A model generated the notes under the pieces. The model made no database searches, had not been told where the DNA came from, and saw only the letters and a program-made list of their open reading frames with translations. A DNA stretch of 64,000 nt, taken from positions 10,210,001 to 10,274,000 of the forward strand of contig CM061106.1 in the NCBI GenBank assembly GCA_030770545.1, given 5' to 3'. The position numbers and the translations under genes are program-made. Shown here piece after piece: positions 1 through 7,839 of the stretch (position 1 is its first letter; every line of letters begins with the position of its first letter). The DNA comes from Macropodus opercularis. Lineage: Eukaryota; Chordata; Actinopteri; Anabantiformes; Osphronemidae.

Positions 1-1
1 G

Positions 2-301
2 AAAGTTTTAGTCTCAAGCAGCCCACGACAGCGTAAGGCTCTCCTTGATGCCTGCTCTCCAGACCTCGTGAAGACGGTGTGTGAACTGGCCTTTAATCTC
101 CTCAAGGGGAATATTTCTCTGTCGCCGGCGTTGTACAACAAACTAAAACGCCAGAGGAAAAGCCTCAGAACCCCGGCCGATAAAAAGATTGCTTTAAGCA
201 AAAAGAAAAGACTTATTCAAAATAGGGGGTTCCTTCTGCCGTTACTCACAGCCGCTATTCCGATACTGGGACAACTCGTGGGAGGTCTGATTAACCGATA
301 A
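2..301 (+). CDS. Polinton small basic protein with hydrophobic C-terminus (5' partial)
   Basis: The frame is open from the second base of the window, so the gene begins to the left and only its C-terminal 99 codons are seen. The GTG at 68 is an internal valine codon, not a start. The protein has a charged helical N-terminal part (a run of Ser-Pro-Arg-Gln-Arg-Lys, then Asp-Leu-Val-Lys), a Lys-rich middle and a hydrophobic tail beginning RGFLLPLL and ending in a Gly-Gly motif. This charged-then-'GFLLPLL' pattern recurs in a short protein of many animal Polintons, often near the capsid genes. Its role is not established; a DNA-binding or membrane-active virion protein is an inference. Its TAA overlaps the next gene's ATG by one base (TAATG). 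Confidence 0.7.
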   Translation, partial: KVLVSSSPRQRKALLDACSPDLVKTVCELAFNLLKGNISLSPALYNKLKRQRKSLRTPADKKIALSKKKRLIQNRGFLLPLLTAAIPILGQLVGGLINR

Positions 302-1185
302 TGGCTTCCAAGAAAATGTACCTCGTGTCTCAGGAGCAGCTAAACAGGTTACCTGACAGATCCACTCCAGGCGATATCAGAGACCGAGCCGAAACGGATT
401 TGGACGCTCAGATGTTCGGCGTGTTGGAACAGAAAAATCTTACTCCCGATGAAAAAATTAAAAGATACACCATGCTTTTACATCGCTATCTTACACTACA
501 GAAGCAGAAGCGAGGGGAGACCAGAGAAATTACACTCAGTCTGCCTAAAGAGGAACCTCAGGAAGACCCTGTGATCACGAGACCTCCGGCTCAAATTATC
601 CAAGATGTTACAGAGAACGTTAACCCCCGTTTTCAAAAGAACGCCAACTTTATTTTACAAAAAATAGCAGAGTCAGGGGGCCCTGACGGGTGGAACCACA
701 ACGGCGAATTTATCTTTAAAGGGGCCGTCGTGCAGGGGTCGCATATGTTGGATTTGATCAAGAGGTTGAATCTTACACGCCCGACCTCTAGGGAGTTCCT
801 ACCTCTGGGATGGGACGTTTTTCTACAGACTTTGTCTCGACTAAACATACCTCTATCCAGCGTCCCCAATAAACAGGCTCGTGAGCAGATGCAGGCTTAT
901 AAAGAGGATGACAAGCCTTCCTTTGAAAGCGATGTAGCTGAGGATGATTTAACACCCAGAAAGAGGATCAATAGTAAACGTTTTGAATCACCCGACTGGA
1001 TTGTCCCCAGAATGGGAAAAGCGTCTAAAAGCATCCTAGAGCCAAAAACCCCTGAGTTGGTTTTCCCTCACGATAGCAAGAAGAAGAAAAAAGTTGTAAC
1101 TCTGTCCCCTAGATGGACTACTGATAGCAAGAAGAAGAAGACAAAAGTTGTAACTCTGTCCCCTAGATGGACTACTTTGGCTTAA
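301..1185 (+). CDS. Polinton hypothetical protein, 294 aa, with duplicated basic C-terminus
   Basis: A 294-residue frame starting at an ATG that overlaps the previous stop codon. I do not recognise a catalytic domain. The N-terminal 75 residues look helical and charged. The middle (about 95-210) is mixed and includes a WNHNGEF stretch and a region near 140-175 that looks folded. The C-terminus is strongly basic and carries a tandem duplication of a Lys-run followed by VVTLSPRWTT, the first copy at about residues 258-272 and the second at 275-291. The position, paired with the small hydrophobic protein and ending in a polyadenylation signal 28 bases after the stop, fits a late virion or core protein of the element. 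It could be a DNA-condensing protein, but that is only an inference from its charge. Confidence 0.6.
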   Translation: MASKKMYLVSQEQLNRLPDRSTPGDIRDRAETDLDAQMFGVLEQKNLTPDEKIKRYTMLLHRYLTLQKQKRGETREITLSLPKEEPQEDPVITRPPAQIIQDVTENVNPRFQKNANFILQKIAESGGPDGWNHNGEFIFKGAVVQGSHMLDLIKRLNLTRPTSREFLPLGWDVFLQTLSRLNIPLSSVPNKQAREQMQAYKEDDKPSFESDVAEDDLTPRKRINSKRFESPDWIVPRMGKASKSILEPKTPELVFPHDSKKKKKVVTLSPRWTTDSKKKKTKVVTLSPRWTTLA

Positions 1186-1212
1186 ATAATACGCTCGTCT
1201 TTTTGGGTTTTA

Positions 1213-1218
1213 AATAAA
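1213..1218 (+). terminator. Polyadenylation signal AATAAA, rightward genes
   Basis: AATAAA lies 28 bases after the stop codon of the 294-residue gene. It is the likely 3' end signal for the two rightward Polinton genes, and it sits almost back to back with the signal serving the opposite strand. Confidence 0.7.
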
Positions 1219-1224
1219 ACAATT

Positions 1225-1230
1225 TTTATT
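1225..1230 (-). terminator. Polyadenylation signal AATAAA, leftward genes
   Basis: TTTATT on the plus strand reads AATAAA on the minus strand, about 90 bases downstream of the protease stop. With the rightward signal seven bases away it forms a compact convergent terminator between the two gene sets. Confidence 0.65.
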
Positions 1231-1321
1231 GAATCAAAAAGGTCTCAGAGTATTTTTTTTTTTCTCACACAAACATTTTTTCAATTAAATCAAAAACATT
1301 AAAGTACATCAAAAACTTTTT

Positions 1322-1855
1322 CTACAGTTTATGGCATTCCTTAAACATTTTTAATGAACACACTCTGTGGCTTTTACAGGGTCCTGAACGAGCCACACAA
1401 TTTTGATAGCGTTTAACAAAATCAGCTACAATCGTGTCATTTCTGGAAACGTTAGAACCGTACAGCTTCAGCACTCTGCTATAGGATAAACCGCATGCTC
1501 TATGAATTAAATAATGCACACAATGTTCTCCACAGACCATTGACAAAGGATGTTGCAACGTTTTCTCGTGATGGTAAATGATTCGGGATCCTCTCTGCAG
1601 AAAAGTCTGTATTGTTTCGGGGTAGTATGGAAAATCAGGGGGAAAGCCGAAAGAGTCGAAAAAAGTGGCGACTCCGTTCTCTTCCAGAGTCAGCGCGAGC
1701 CAGTGTTCGCCGGGGAGGTGCCGAGGGTGAGTATTGACGATTAAATAGGCGGGTCTCTTGAAAGTATGTAGGGACAGTTCGTCAGAGGCCCATACACCCT
1801 GAAATACGTCTCCCAGTAAAGGCCTTAAAATGTTCTCCAACTGAAGTCCGTTCAT
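1322..1855 (-). CDS. Adenain-like cysteine protease (C5/Ulp1-type), Polinton
   Basis: Predicted maturation protease that cleaves capsid precursors, related to the adenovirus protease and the Ulp1 fold. From the first ATG (codon at 1853-1855) it has 177 residues. The reading frame stays open further upstream, but that stretch begins without an ATG and overlaps the capsid gene. Catalytic residues are visible: His51 in GEHWLAL, Asp67 in FFDSFGF, Gln101 (the oxyanion-hole glutamine) and nucleophile Cys108 in the VCGEHC motif. The spacing matches the family. The Cys-rich C-terminal tail (about residues 140-170) is less typical. It lies five bases after the end of the hexon-like gene on the same strand, so the two are probably on one transcript. 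No frame damage is seen. Confidence 0.88.
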   Translation of the reverse strand: MNGLQLENILRPLLGDVFQGVWASDELSLHTFKRPAYLIVNTHPRHLPGEHWLALTLEENGVATFFDSFGFPPDFPYYPETIQTFLQRGSRIIYHHEKTLQHPLSMVCGEHCVHYLIHRACGLSYSRVLKLYGSNVSRNDTIVADFVKRYQNCVARSGPCKSHRVCSLKMFKECHKL

Positions 1856-1859
1856 TTTC

Positions 1860-3167
1860 TCAATAGTAATCCACGAGAACGTTTCTTTTAGAATCAATTT
1901 CCAGAATAGAATCGTAACAAGCGTAAACTATGAGAGTCATGGTTTGAGGGAGAGGCACTCTGAACCTCATCTCCAATCTCAGCGTGCCAGTTTTCACCAG
2001 AGACAGAGCTGAACCTTCCTCATCAGGAGACAGATTAAAAGCAAACAGAGTATAGCCCTGTTCAAAAGCTTTTCTGTTGAAGCTCAGCGGTGCGTCTTTC
2101 AGGTGCCGACCGGTGGCGGTAAAGAGACTGTAATACTCTCTGACGCATAGACCGCTTCCAAATTCAGGCTGAAACGGCTTGCCCGGTATTTGACGGCCGT
2201 CTTGACACAAGGCCAGGAATTCCAGGTCAGCGTGTGCGAAATTAAACGGGTTTAGATTGCTTCGGCCCGTAAAAGCCTCGTGATTGACCAGCCCCAGCAC
2301 GACATACTTTGGGAGAGTGCCTAAAAAAAGGTTCTCCTGGGTGCATATTCTAGAGTTGGCAGGGATGGAAAAAGTTTTTACGTTGACGCGTGAAAGAGGA
2401 TAGAGGGCGTTGCTTTTAGTCAAGGCTGAAGAATGTCCTATGCGTACGGCGGGCGACACTGTGACTTTTTTCACAAAGAGAGAAGCTCCTAAGATATGCA
2501 ACCGGTAATTGCCTCCTGCGGCGTGCATGAGACAGAAAGCGTCACTGGCTCTCGTTAGCTTTATCTTGAGGTCCACCGAGTTTAAAAGCAGTCTCTCACA
2601 AAAAAAGATGTCAGCGTGGAGGGGTCCCATCACATGAAATTCTTTTGAAGTCTCGCTGTATTTAGCTCGCTCACATAAACCCCTGTTTGGGCCGTTATTG
2701 ACGGTGACGGCGTCCATTTCCCCTGATGTGTCATGAAAAAAGAGCCCTGAACTGAATTGAGTCTTTAAAGAATCGGGCGAATAGTTCAAAAGAGTTTCCA
2801 ACATGGCCCTGTACGGATGAGTGGCGCTAGACTGTGAAATTAGCCTATCTCCCAGAGTTACGTCGCATTGGCTGAATATTGTATTGAGGGGGTAATTGAT
2901 GATCCCTACAGGAGCGTCAGCAGCGAGATCCGTCCCATCGGCATTGGTAATTTTCAACCTTAAAAACAATAAAGTTTCGTTGAGGTCCAAATATTTCTCA
3001 CCCTCCCCCGCTACATAAAACTCAATAGGTCCTTGAGCCGTTATAGAGGACACGGGTGAAATCTCGACGTATTGTTTTTCTTCTATGCTGAGTTGGGAAT
3101 AGGGACAGGAAAACAGATCCAGGTCAGACATGATGCACTCTGAGGATTTCTCGTGTACTAGAGCCAT
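1860..3167 (-). CDS. Polinton major capsid protein (hexon-like, double jelly-roll)
   Basis: A 435-residue intact frame matching the family of long Polinton capsid proteins often labelled F54H12.2-like in animal genomes. The N-terminal part reads LDLFSCPYSQLSIEE, and is followed by strand-rich segments with the 'VGIINYPLNTIFSQCDV' phrase near residue 86 that is typical of this family. The size fits a double jelly-roll hexon-type protein that forms the pseudo-hexameric shell. Two starts are possible: the first ATG, or Met13 (codon ending at 3131), after which the sequence begins MSDLDLFS as in many relatives; I favour Met13 as the native start. It is the central member of a leftward cluster of virion genes. 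No stop codons or frameshifts are visible. Confidence 0.85.
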   Translation of the reverse strand: MALVHEKSSECIMSDLDLFSCPYSQLSIEEKQYVEISPVSSITAQGPIEFYVAGEGEKYLDLNETLLFLRLKITNADGTDLAADAPVGIINYPLNTIFSQCDVTLGDRLISQSSATHPYRAMLETLLNYSPDSLKTQFSSGLFFHDTSGEMDAVTVNNGPNRGLCERAKYSETSKEFHVMGPLHADIFFCERLLLNSVDLKIKLTRASDAFCLMHAAGGNYRLHILGASLFVKKVTVSPAVRIGHSSALTKSNALYPLSRVNVKTFSIPANSRICTQENLFLGTLPKYVVLGLVNHEAFTGRSNLNPFNFAHADLEFLALCQDGRQIPGKPFQPEFGSGLCVREYYSLFTATGRHLKDAPLSFNRKAFEQGYTLFAFNLSPDEEGSALSLVKTGTLRLEMRFRVPLPQTMTLIVYACYDSILEIDSKRNVLVDYY

Positions 3168-3172
3168 GTTTT

Positions 3173-3619
3173 CTAAAATATATCTTGGGTCTTGGCTGAG
3201 GAGGTCCTTCCTTTAAGTCTTCTACCCGCGACTGACTTGGTTTTTTGAGTCTTCCTGCTTTTTTTAGTTCCTTGTAAACGGTTGCCAGGGGGGCGTCTCC
3301 TGGGTCTTCTGGCTAGAACCAACAGTCCGGATCCTTCCTGGCTGCCGTCTCCCTCGTGTTTGCCCGTGAGCTTACCGACGGCTGTGCTTATCACGTCCGA
3401 TGCTATGTTTTTAGCCGCAGAGCTTAGGTGGGGTTTAGCTATGTTAAAGCCCCTTTTTACAAGAGGCAATACAAAACGAAACAGTTTTGAAAAGATAGAA
3501 CCTATACCCCTGCCGTACTGTGTCGGAGCCCCTGAAAACCCTGGAAGGCCCGAGCCCGCTTGGTTGTCGTAGTAACTCACAAAACGGTAGGGGTCTGGAT
3601 TGTAAGCCCGGGGCGTCAT
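3173..3619 (-). CDS. Small basic virion protein (pVI/pX-like), Polinton
   Basis: A 148-residue frame between the penton-like and hexon-like genes. The N-terminal 20 residues are Tyr/Pro-rich. Then come a Gly-rich linker (GSGLPGFSGAP) and an amphipathic helix region around residues 38-75 (IGSIFSKLFRFVLPL, then AAKNIASDVISTAVG). The last 45 residues are dominated by Arg and Lys. In this family a gene at this position is thought to encode a membrane-lytic or core protein comparable with adenovirus pVI or pX; that role is inferred from position and composition. Its ATG overlaps the stop of the penton-like gene as ATGA, a tight arrangement that supports both calls. Confidence 0.7.
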   Translation of the reverse strand: MTPRAYNPDPYRFVSYYDNQAGSGLPGFSGAPTQYGRGIGSIFSKLFRFVLPLVKRGFNIAKPHLSSAAKNIASDVISTAVGKLTGKHEGDGSQEGSGLLVLARRPRRRPPGNRLQGTKKSRKTQKTKSVAGRRLKGRTSSAKTQDIF

Positions 3620-4416
3620 GTTCTTACGGGTCTAAAGTGAAGCTTGAGCAGCGTTTTGCCGTACCCAAAATTAACGGCTTCGTTCTGATCCGTCTTGATT
3701 TCAACGTAAATACTCTCGATGTGAGATTTTGAAACAGGCAGATATTGAGGTGGGTTAAACGACCTCGTGATGATGTCTCCGTACTTTCCTTCGACCGGCA
3801 CACAGCGCAGGAGAGGAGCGAAAGCGTCACCCACCACCTGATGCTGTACGATATCTGAATAAATAAACATGTGATAATACCCGGCTTTTAAATCCGCTGG
3901 GTGGGGTGAAGGGCGAACTCCCGGTCCTGCTGAAAACCACTCGTGAGTCCCCAGTCCCAGTATGTAGCCCATGGGGGAAGAAACTTTAATTTTATATCTC
4001 CCGCTGCCTCTCCACATGAAATGACACATATACTCATCGTAAAACAAGTTGACGTCAATTTTCAACTTTCCAAAGTAGGCGTTCAGAGTCGATGTAATGT
4101 TTTCTATAGACTCGTAGACGCCGTAGCGAAATCCTTGTACGTGGACCTTGTATTTAGCTTCGTCCGCTGGGCTGGAAACGTCCGGTTTCTCCGGAACGCC
4201 GTTTTCCCACGTGTCCATCCACTTGAAAAATTCTCTGCCTATAGGCACCGTCGGCCACGTGTGTGGATAAGAGATATCCGTCAGAGCCACCTCCCATTTA
4301 CCTTTTAAGTCTATATGCTGGGCCAGATTCGTTCGAAATTCTTAACCCTTGTTGTCTTTAAAAGTCCCCATGCTGGCGTTGGACGGCAGGGTTATGTAAA
4401 ATCCATTCTGCTCCAT
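3616..4416 (-). pseudogene. Penton-like minor capsid gene interrupted by a nonsense codon
   Basis: Minor capsid (single jelly-roll, vertex) gene of the Polinton family. The natural ATG is at 4414-4416, with an N-terminus beginning MEQNGFYITLPS. The frame meets TAA at 4342-4344 after 24 codons and then continues open for 241 codons to TGA at 3616. The sequence on both sides of the stop is family-like (the DNKG and EFRTNL phrases flank it, and KWEVALTDISYPHTW follows), so a single-codon change is the simplest reading. The downstream frame has no early ATG; the GTG at 4288-4290 is an internal valine. Either the copy is inactivated, or the stop is a base-call error. The neighbouring frames are intact. 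Confidence 0.8.
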
Positions 4417-4455
4417 GTTGTGAAATGGTTCTGAATACTACCCGTCCTACGGCTT

Positions 4456-5550
4456 TTATATATTCTTCACGTCGCTGGCCTTGACATAACTGTTGAATTT
4501 CTCTGGCCAGTTTCTCCACTTAATCAGTACATGGTCCACGCCTCCTATCCGGCGCCGACCTAAAATCTTCTCCACCTGAAACGTTTTGTCTCGAGCCATT
4601 TCCACTTTTTGCAATTCGGCTTCGTAGAACGATCCTACGAGGGGTTCCCCGTCAAAATCCTCCAGCTTGTATACAGGCGGAATCCTGGGAACGCATTCGC
4701 TTATTTTAAATACTTCATCCGTAAAACCCTGAGTGTACTTTTTCTCAAACACTCCTCTCAGCTTGGAGATTCTCACCAGGTCTCCCTTTTTAAAGTTCAT
4801 CTTTAACTTGTTTTTATGGCGCAGAGGGAATGAACCGTACAAGTTTTGAAATACTTGAGAAGTATTTTCATCAGTTACTTGAGAAGGGGGCATTTTTATG
4901 CTCGAATGGTAGCTGTTGTTGTAGCCGTCCACAAACAGATTTAAAACATTTGTGTATCTTAGGGTGTTTTTACCCGTAAAGTAACGGTATAATTTATGTT
5001 TCAGCGTTTTATTGAATCGTTCGACGACTGAGGCTTTGACGTCGCTAGACGTACTAAAGTGGTGGATGTTGTGCTTCTTCATCAGAGCTTTAAATAGTTT
5101 GTTGTAAAATTCTTTTCCTAAATCCGTCTGGAGATTTTTGGGAACTCCGCTGTCTGTTAGAATAGATGCAAAAGCGTCCGTCACCTCCTTGGCCCCCTTA
5201 TTTCGAATAGCCCTGACATAAGCCTTTTTGGAAAAAACGTCAATCACCGTCAACAGAAACTTGTAGCCGTCGTTGTAAGATGCCAGGGCCTGCATGTCAC
5301 ACAAATCGGCTTGAAACTGATTGAGAGGCCTCGTTACAAACACTCTGTTTCTGACAAAGCGGGTCCTTACAGGTTTGTGCAGAGTGTAAGCGTCTTGTTT
5401 TGATAGAAAACTTTTTATTTGATCCAGACTTACTTTTTTACCAGACTCTAGCTCAACGGCTTTATGTAAAGCTTGCACCCCTCCGTAGCTGCCTGGATGA
5501 GTCGGATTGTAATAAATTTTCTTCATCAAAGTTTCAAGTTTAGGAGCCAT
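4456..5550 (-). CDS. Polinton integrase: DDE core plus C-terminal chromodomain
   Basis: Retroviral-like integrase expected to insert the linear element into chromosomal DNA. The 364-residue frame has an N-terminal helical part (1-65), then an rve-type catalytic core with Asp82 (FQADLCDMQ), Asp143 (QTDLGKEF) and Glu177 (VVERFNKTLK). These acidic residues are 60 and 33 residues apart (intervening), as in Polinton integrases. The C-terminal part contains an SH3-like stretch (about 252-315, FKKGDLVRISK) and a chromodomain at about 324-361 (FQVEKILGRRR, then VLIKWRNWPEKFNSY). Chromodomains of this sort can direct integration to modified histones. All catalytic residues are present and the frame is intact. 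It sits right of the penton-like gene on the same strand. Confidence 0.93.
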   Translation of the reverse strand: MAPKLETLMKKIYYNPTHPGSYGGVQALHKAVELESGKKVSLDQIKSFLSKQDAYTLHKPVRTRFVRNRVFVTRPLNQFQADLCDMQALASYNDGYKFLLTVIDVFSKKAYVRAIRNKGAKEVTDAFASILTDSGVPKNLQTDLGKEFYNKLFKALMKKHNIHHFSTSSDVKASVVERFNKTLKHKLYRYFTGKNTLRYTNVLNLFVDGYNNSYHSSIKMPPSQVTDENTSQVFQNLYGSFPLRHKNKLKMNFKKGDLVRISKLRGVFEKKYTQGFTDEVFKISECVPRIPPVYKLEDFDGEPLVGSFYEAELQKVEMARDKTFQVEKILGRRRIGGVDHVLIKWRNWPEKFNSYVKASDVKNI

Positions 5551-5606
5551 CGTTTACCCCGAGCAGCACTCTCTTCTATGCACTACTTTTAACAAATGAC
5601 ACAGAA

Positions 5607-5612
5607 TTTATT
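5607..5612 (-). terminator. Polyadenylation signal for the 232-residue gene
   Basis: AATAAA on the minus strand, about 290 bases past the stop of the leftward gene ending at 5,898 and just right of the integrase start. It is the only such signal between the tandem repeat and the integrase start, so it is plausible but unproven. Confidence 0.4.
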
Positions 5613-5727
5613 CACTTTAACGTTTTTTTTTTTTTTTTTCAAGAGTTCAAATAACAAAATGGTACTATCATCTATATAAAACATATTCATACTATCTTCT
5701 GGGTAAAACACAATAATACAAAAGCGT

Positions 5728-5855
5728 ACTAACATCTATGCAAAGCGGAATAAAAAACTAACATCTATACAAAGCAGAATAAAAAACAAAAACTAACATC
5801 TATACAATGCAGAATAAAAACACAAACGTACTAACATCTATGCAGAGCAAAATAC
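5728..5855. repeat. Imperfect tandem repeat, units of about 33 bases
   Basis: Four degenerate copies of ACTAACATCTAT followed by a CAAAGC-type and an AATAAAAA-type segment, with a fainter related copy near 5,665. It fills the A-rich gap between the integrase and the next leftward gene. Because AATAAA occurs inside some units on the plus strand the array could affect 3' end formation, but no function is evident. Confidence 0.7.
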
Positions 5856-5897
5856 ATACTCCCAATCAGCATCTACAAAAAACTACAGAGTTCAACA

Positions 5898-6596
5898 TCA
5901 AGGAGTCATCAATATAGCAGTGTCAAGATCCTCCTTCCCCTCCCAAAAGTTCACGGCTTTCTGAAGATTTTCAATCTTTGATTCAGAGTCTCCTACCAAC
6001 TCGTCCTGTATGTCCCCGATAGTGTCCAACACTTTTTCAGAAGGCTTTAATTCCAGCAGAATGGCCTCGCACACTTCTCTGACCTTCTCCTCTGAGACGT
6101 CAATGTTGTAATTAGCCAGCAGCTTCAAGGCTGACAGGATAAAGCGACTCGTCACCACCCTCTTCTTTAGGTCATCGTAATGGGTGTGTAGGAAGAAGTT
6201 GGGTAACCCAAACAGGCAGGTGTGCTGCATCTGGCTCGGATGAGATATTTGGCATCCGTTGCAAATGTACTCCTTAAAATCATGTATCGCTATGTACAAG
6301 ACACGAGACACCAAGGATTTCATCGTGTCCAGAAATAGTTTAAACATTGGCCCGTCCAGTTCATCACCAACCGCCTCGGTTTTGGTCCGGCTCTCTCCTT
6401 CAGGGGATGGACGAACCTCCGGGAGAGATGCATCATGACTCGTGGAGGAGCACCTTGAGTCTTCGGACCCATCGGGTTCATAGCCGGAACCGCCCCAAAC
6501 GCTGTCGATGCCGGAGGAGGCCGGGGATGGAGGGAATTGAGACCCGGCCTCATAGCCCCAGATGCTGTCGATGCTGGAAGACAGGGATTGAGACAT
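5898..6596 (-). CDS. Unrecognised Polinton protein with putative C2H2C zinc motif
   Basis: A 232-residue frame with an ATG and clear promoter-like elements upstream. The N-terminal 40 residues hold two copies of an acidic-aromatic motif (DSIWGYE at about 10 and DSVWGGS at about 31) in a Ser/Pro-rich, probably disordered region that could serve as an activation or docking segment. The central part (about 85-150) looks helical and contains a Cys/His cluster, YICNGCQISHPSQMQHTC, in the pattern C-x2-C-x3-H-x5-H-x-C, which should bind zinc. A similar 'HPSQ' cluster appears in proteins of other animal Polintons, and I do not know its function. The C-terminus is a charged helix. A regulatory or replication-accessory role is a guess based on position near the element's end. 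Confidence 0.6.
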   Translation of the reverse strand: MSQSLSSSIDSIWGYEAGSQFPPSPASSGIDSVWGGSGYEPDGSEDSRCSSTSHDASLPEVRPSPEGESRTKTEAVGDELDGPMFKLFLDTMKSLVSRVLYIAIHDFKEYICNGCQISHPSQMQHTCLFGLPNFFLHTHYDDLKKRVVTSRFILSALKLLANYNIDVSEEKVREVCEAILLELKPSEKVLDTIGDIQDELVGDSESKIENLQKAVNFWEGKEDLDTAILMTP

Positions 6597-6640
6597 CTTG
6601 TTCTTCCTTGGATGGCTTGTGGAGGGGTTGTTCTCAGCCT

Positions 6641-6658
6641 CTATTTATTTCAGATTGG
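6641..6658 (-). promoter_or_regulatory. TATA-like and CCAAT elements upstream of the 232-residue gene
   Basis: On the minus strand an ATAAATAG element (6641-6648) lies about 45 bases before the ATG, with a CCAAT box (6654-6658) immediately upstream of it. The compact arrangement is consistent with a short viral-type promoter in the 120-base gap between the two leftward genes. Confidence 0.5.
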
Positions 6659-6716
6659 TAGGGAGGGTCTAAGGACGGAGGCGGGTCAAGGGGCGGGAAG
6701 GACAACCAAGAGGCGT

Positions 6717-7442
6717 TTACACAAACAGAGACCGTTTCAGAACCACCATTTCTTGCCAGTCCTGACTCGTACGAAACATCTCCGCTATTTTCTCTCCCCA
6801 CTTGTCAAATATCTCCAACCAGGAAGGGACGGGCATGTTGAGCACGGCCTGAAAAACCCCACACTCGCTGTTGAAACGGTACAGCTTCATGAAGGTCGGT
6901 CCATCTTTGTTAAACGCTGCGATTATTTTGTAAAACCATTTACCCGACGGGGTGCTCTGAGTCTCCCACACCGCTCTGAATACATCGGGGTTACCGCCGT
7001 CATCAGCATCAGAACCGGCAAGCCTCGTTTCTCTGACCTTCTTCTTCTTCTTCTTGCAAGGCTCCTCCTCCTCCTCCTCCTCCTCCTCCTCTTCTTCTTC
7101 TTTTTCTTCGGCTACCGCATCAAACATACAGTCTTTGACATAATCCGTGATTATATGTCTCAGAACGCCCCAGTCATTCGCCAACAGAGGCGCTCTCACA
7201 ATGTCTGGAGAAAAAGTTTCGCCTTCCTCTAGCTGGTATAGCAAAAGTTCGCCGGTAATGTGCTGAAACACATAACCAAAAGTCCCCGAATCCAGTTTCA
7301 GCTCATCCTGTAGAGGCGACGTTGGCGGTTTCTGTACACGGCACAGGTACATCGTACCCTTCTTGGGAGCCTTCCATAACTCGGACTCTTCATTAAGGGC
7401 CACCTTAACGCTGCATATCAAGTTGCTCAGACTCAAACTCAT
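6717..7442 (-). CDS. Unrecognised Polinton protein with Glu-run and Lys-run
   Basis: A 241-residue frame nearest the element's right end. Residues 1-110 look folded (Leu-rich start, then a GTFGYVFQHITGELLLYQ stretch). Residues about 113-128 are almost entirely Glu, followed at about 131-137 by a run of Lys, both encoded by simple triplet repeats. The remaining 100 residues again look folded, with many aromatics (WFYKIIAAFNKDG, SWLEIFDKWGEKI). I recognise no catalytic motif. The acidic-then-basic linker may be a nuclear localisation or histone-like interaction segment. It is preceded by a TATA box, so it may be an early regulatory gene; this is inference. The length of the Glu run is likely to vary between copies. 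Confidence 0.55.
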   Translation of the reverse strand: MSLSLSNLICSVKVALNEESELWKAPKKGTMYLCRVQKPPTSPLQDELKLDSGTFGYVFQHITGELLLYQLEEGETFSPDIVRAPLLANDWGVLRHIITDYVKDCMFDAVAEEKEEEEEEEEEEEEEPCKKKKKKVRETRLAGSDADDGGNPDVFRAVWETQSTPSGKWFYKIIAAFNKDGPTFMKLYRFNSECGVFQAVLNMPVPSWLEIFDKWGEKIAEMFRTSQDWQEMVVLKRSLFV

Positions 7443-7510
7443 CTTCTTTTTTTTTTCAGGCTTAGAAAAAGAAACTCTGAACTGCTAACTTCTACCAAGA
7501 TAGACCCACA

Positions 7511-7517
7511 TTTTATA
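7511..7517 (-). promoter_or_regulatory. TATA box of the rightmost Polinton gene
   Basis: TATAAAA on the minus strand, 69 bases upstream of the ATG of the 241-residue gene, followed by a pyrimidine-rich leader. It is a consensus TATA box at a plausible distance and the best-supported promoter in the element. Confidence 0.65.
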
Positions 7518-7609
7518 GACCATGAACAGAACCTCCCAGTGTACTGGAGGGGGCGCCCTCAGACATTCTGAAGGGTGGGGTCGGCGCTGTGATTCGCCCT
7601 CGGCATGAC

Positions 7610-7779
7610 CCAATCAGAAGCTACAGGGTGGGGCTTGAACGAGGAGGCGTGTTCAGGGGGGGGTGGTTAGAAACATTCTCATTACGTGATTCGCTCATGG
7701 CTTGAACCAATCAGAGGCCACGGGGCGGGGTTAGGAACGTTCCTTCGATCTCATTGGCTTATGACGTGGACCAATCAGA
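7610..7779. promoter_or_regulatory. Cluster of three CCAATCAGA boxes
   Basis: Identical CCAATCAGA elements start at 7610, 7707 and 7771 in a GC-rich tract. Each is preceded by a similar phrase (TGACC, TGAACC, TGGACC) and separated by G-runs and the word GATTCG. An inverted ATTGG at 7754 adds a fourth NF-Y-type site. The layout resembles degenerate direct repeats in a viral enhancer at the element's terminus. It may be part of the terminal inverted repeat, whose partner would lie outside the window. Confidence 0.55.
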
Positions 7780-7839
7780 AACGGGGGGAAGGCCGTGACC
7801 TTATGACCTAGACCTGTCAAATTAAGTTGACGAGAGGTA

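Larger units (their letters stand above)
1..7830. mobile_element. Maverick/Polinton (adintovirus-like) element, one end
   Basis: The block holds the family's diagnostic combination: a retroviral-type integrase with a chromodomain, an adenain-like cysteine protease, a hexon-like major capsid protein, a penton-like minor capsid gene and short basic membrane-active-type proteins. Two rightward genes converge on seven leftward genes at about 1.22 kb, with back-to-back polyadenylation signals. The protein-primed DNA polymerase and FtsK/HerA-type ATPase expected of a full element are absent, so the element continues left of the window. The right limit is uncertain: coding ends at 7,442, a TATA box follows, then a CCAAT-rich GC-rich tract, and LINE sequence starts near 7,840. 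Most reading frames are long and open, which suggests a fairly recent insertion, but the penton gene carries a nonsense codon. I could not identify terminal inverted repeats. Confidence 0.85.

Noticed and set aside
6537..7232. 231-residue plus-strand frame over the Polinton end
   Set aside because: Shadow of the two leftward genes; contains Leu and Phe runs that are antisense of the Glu and Lys runs.
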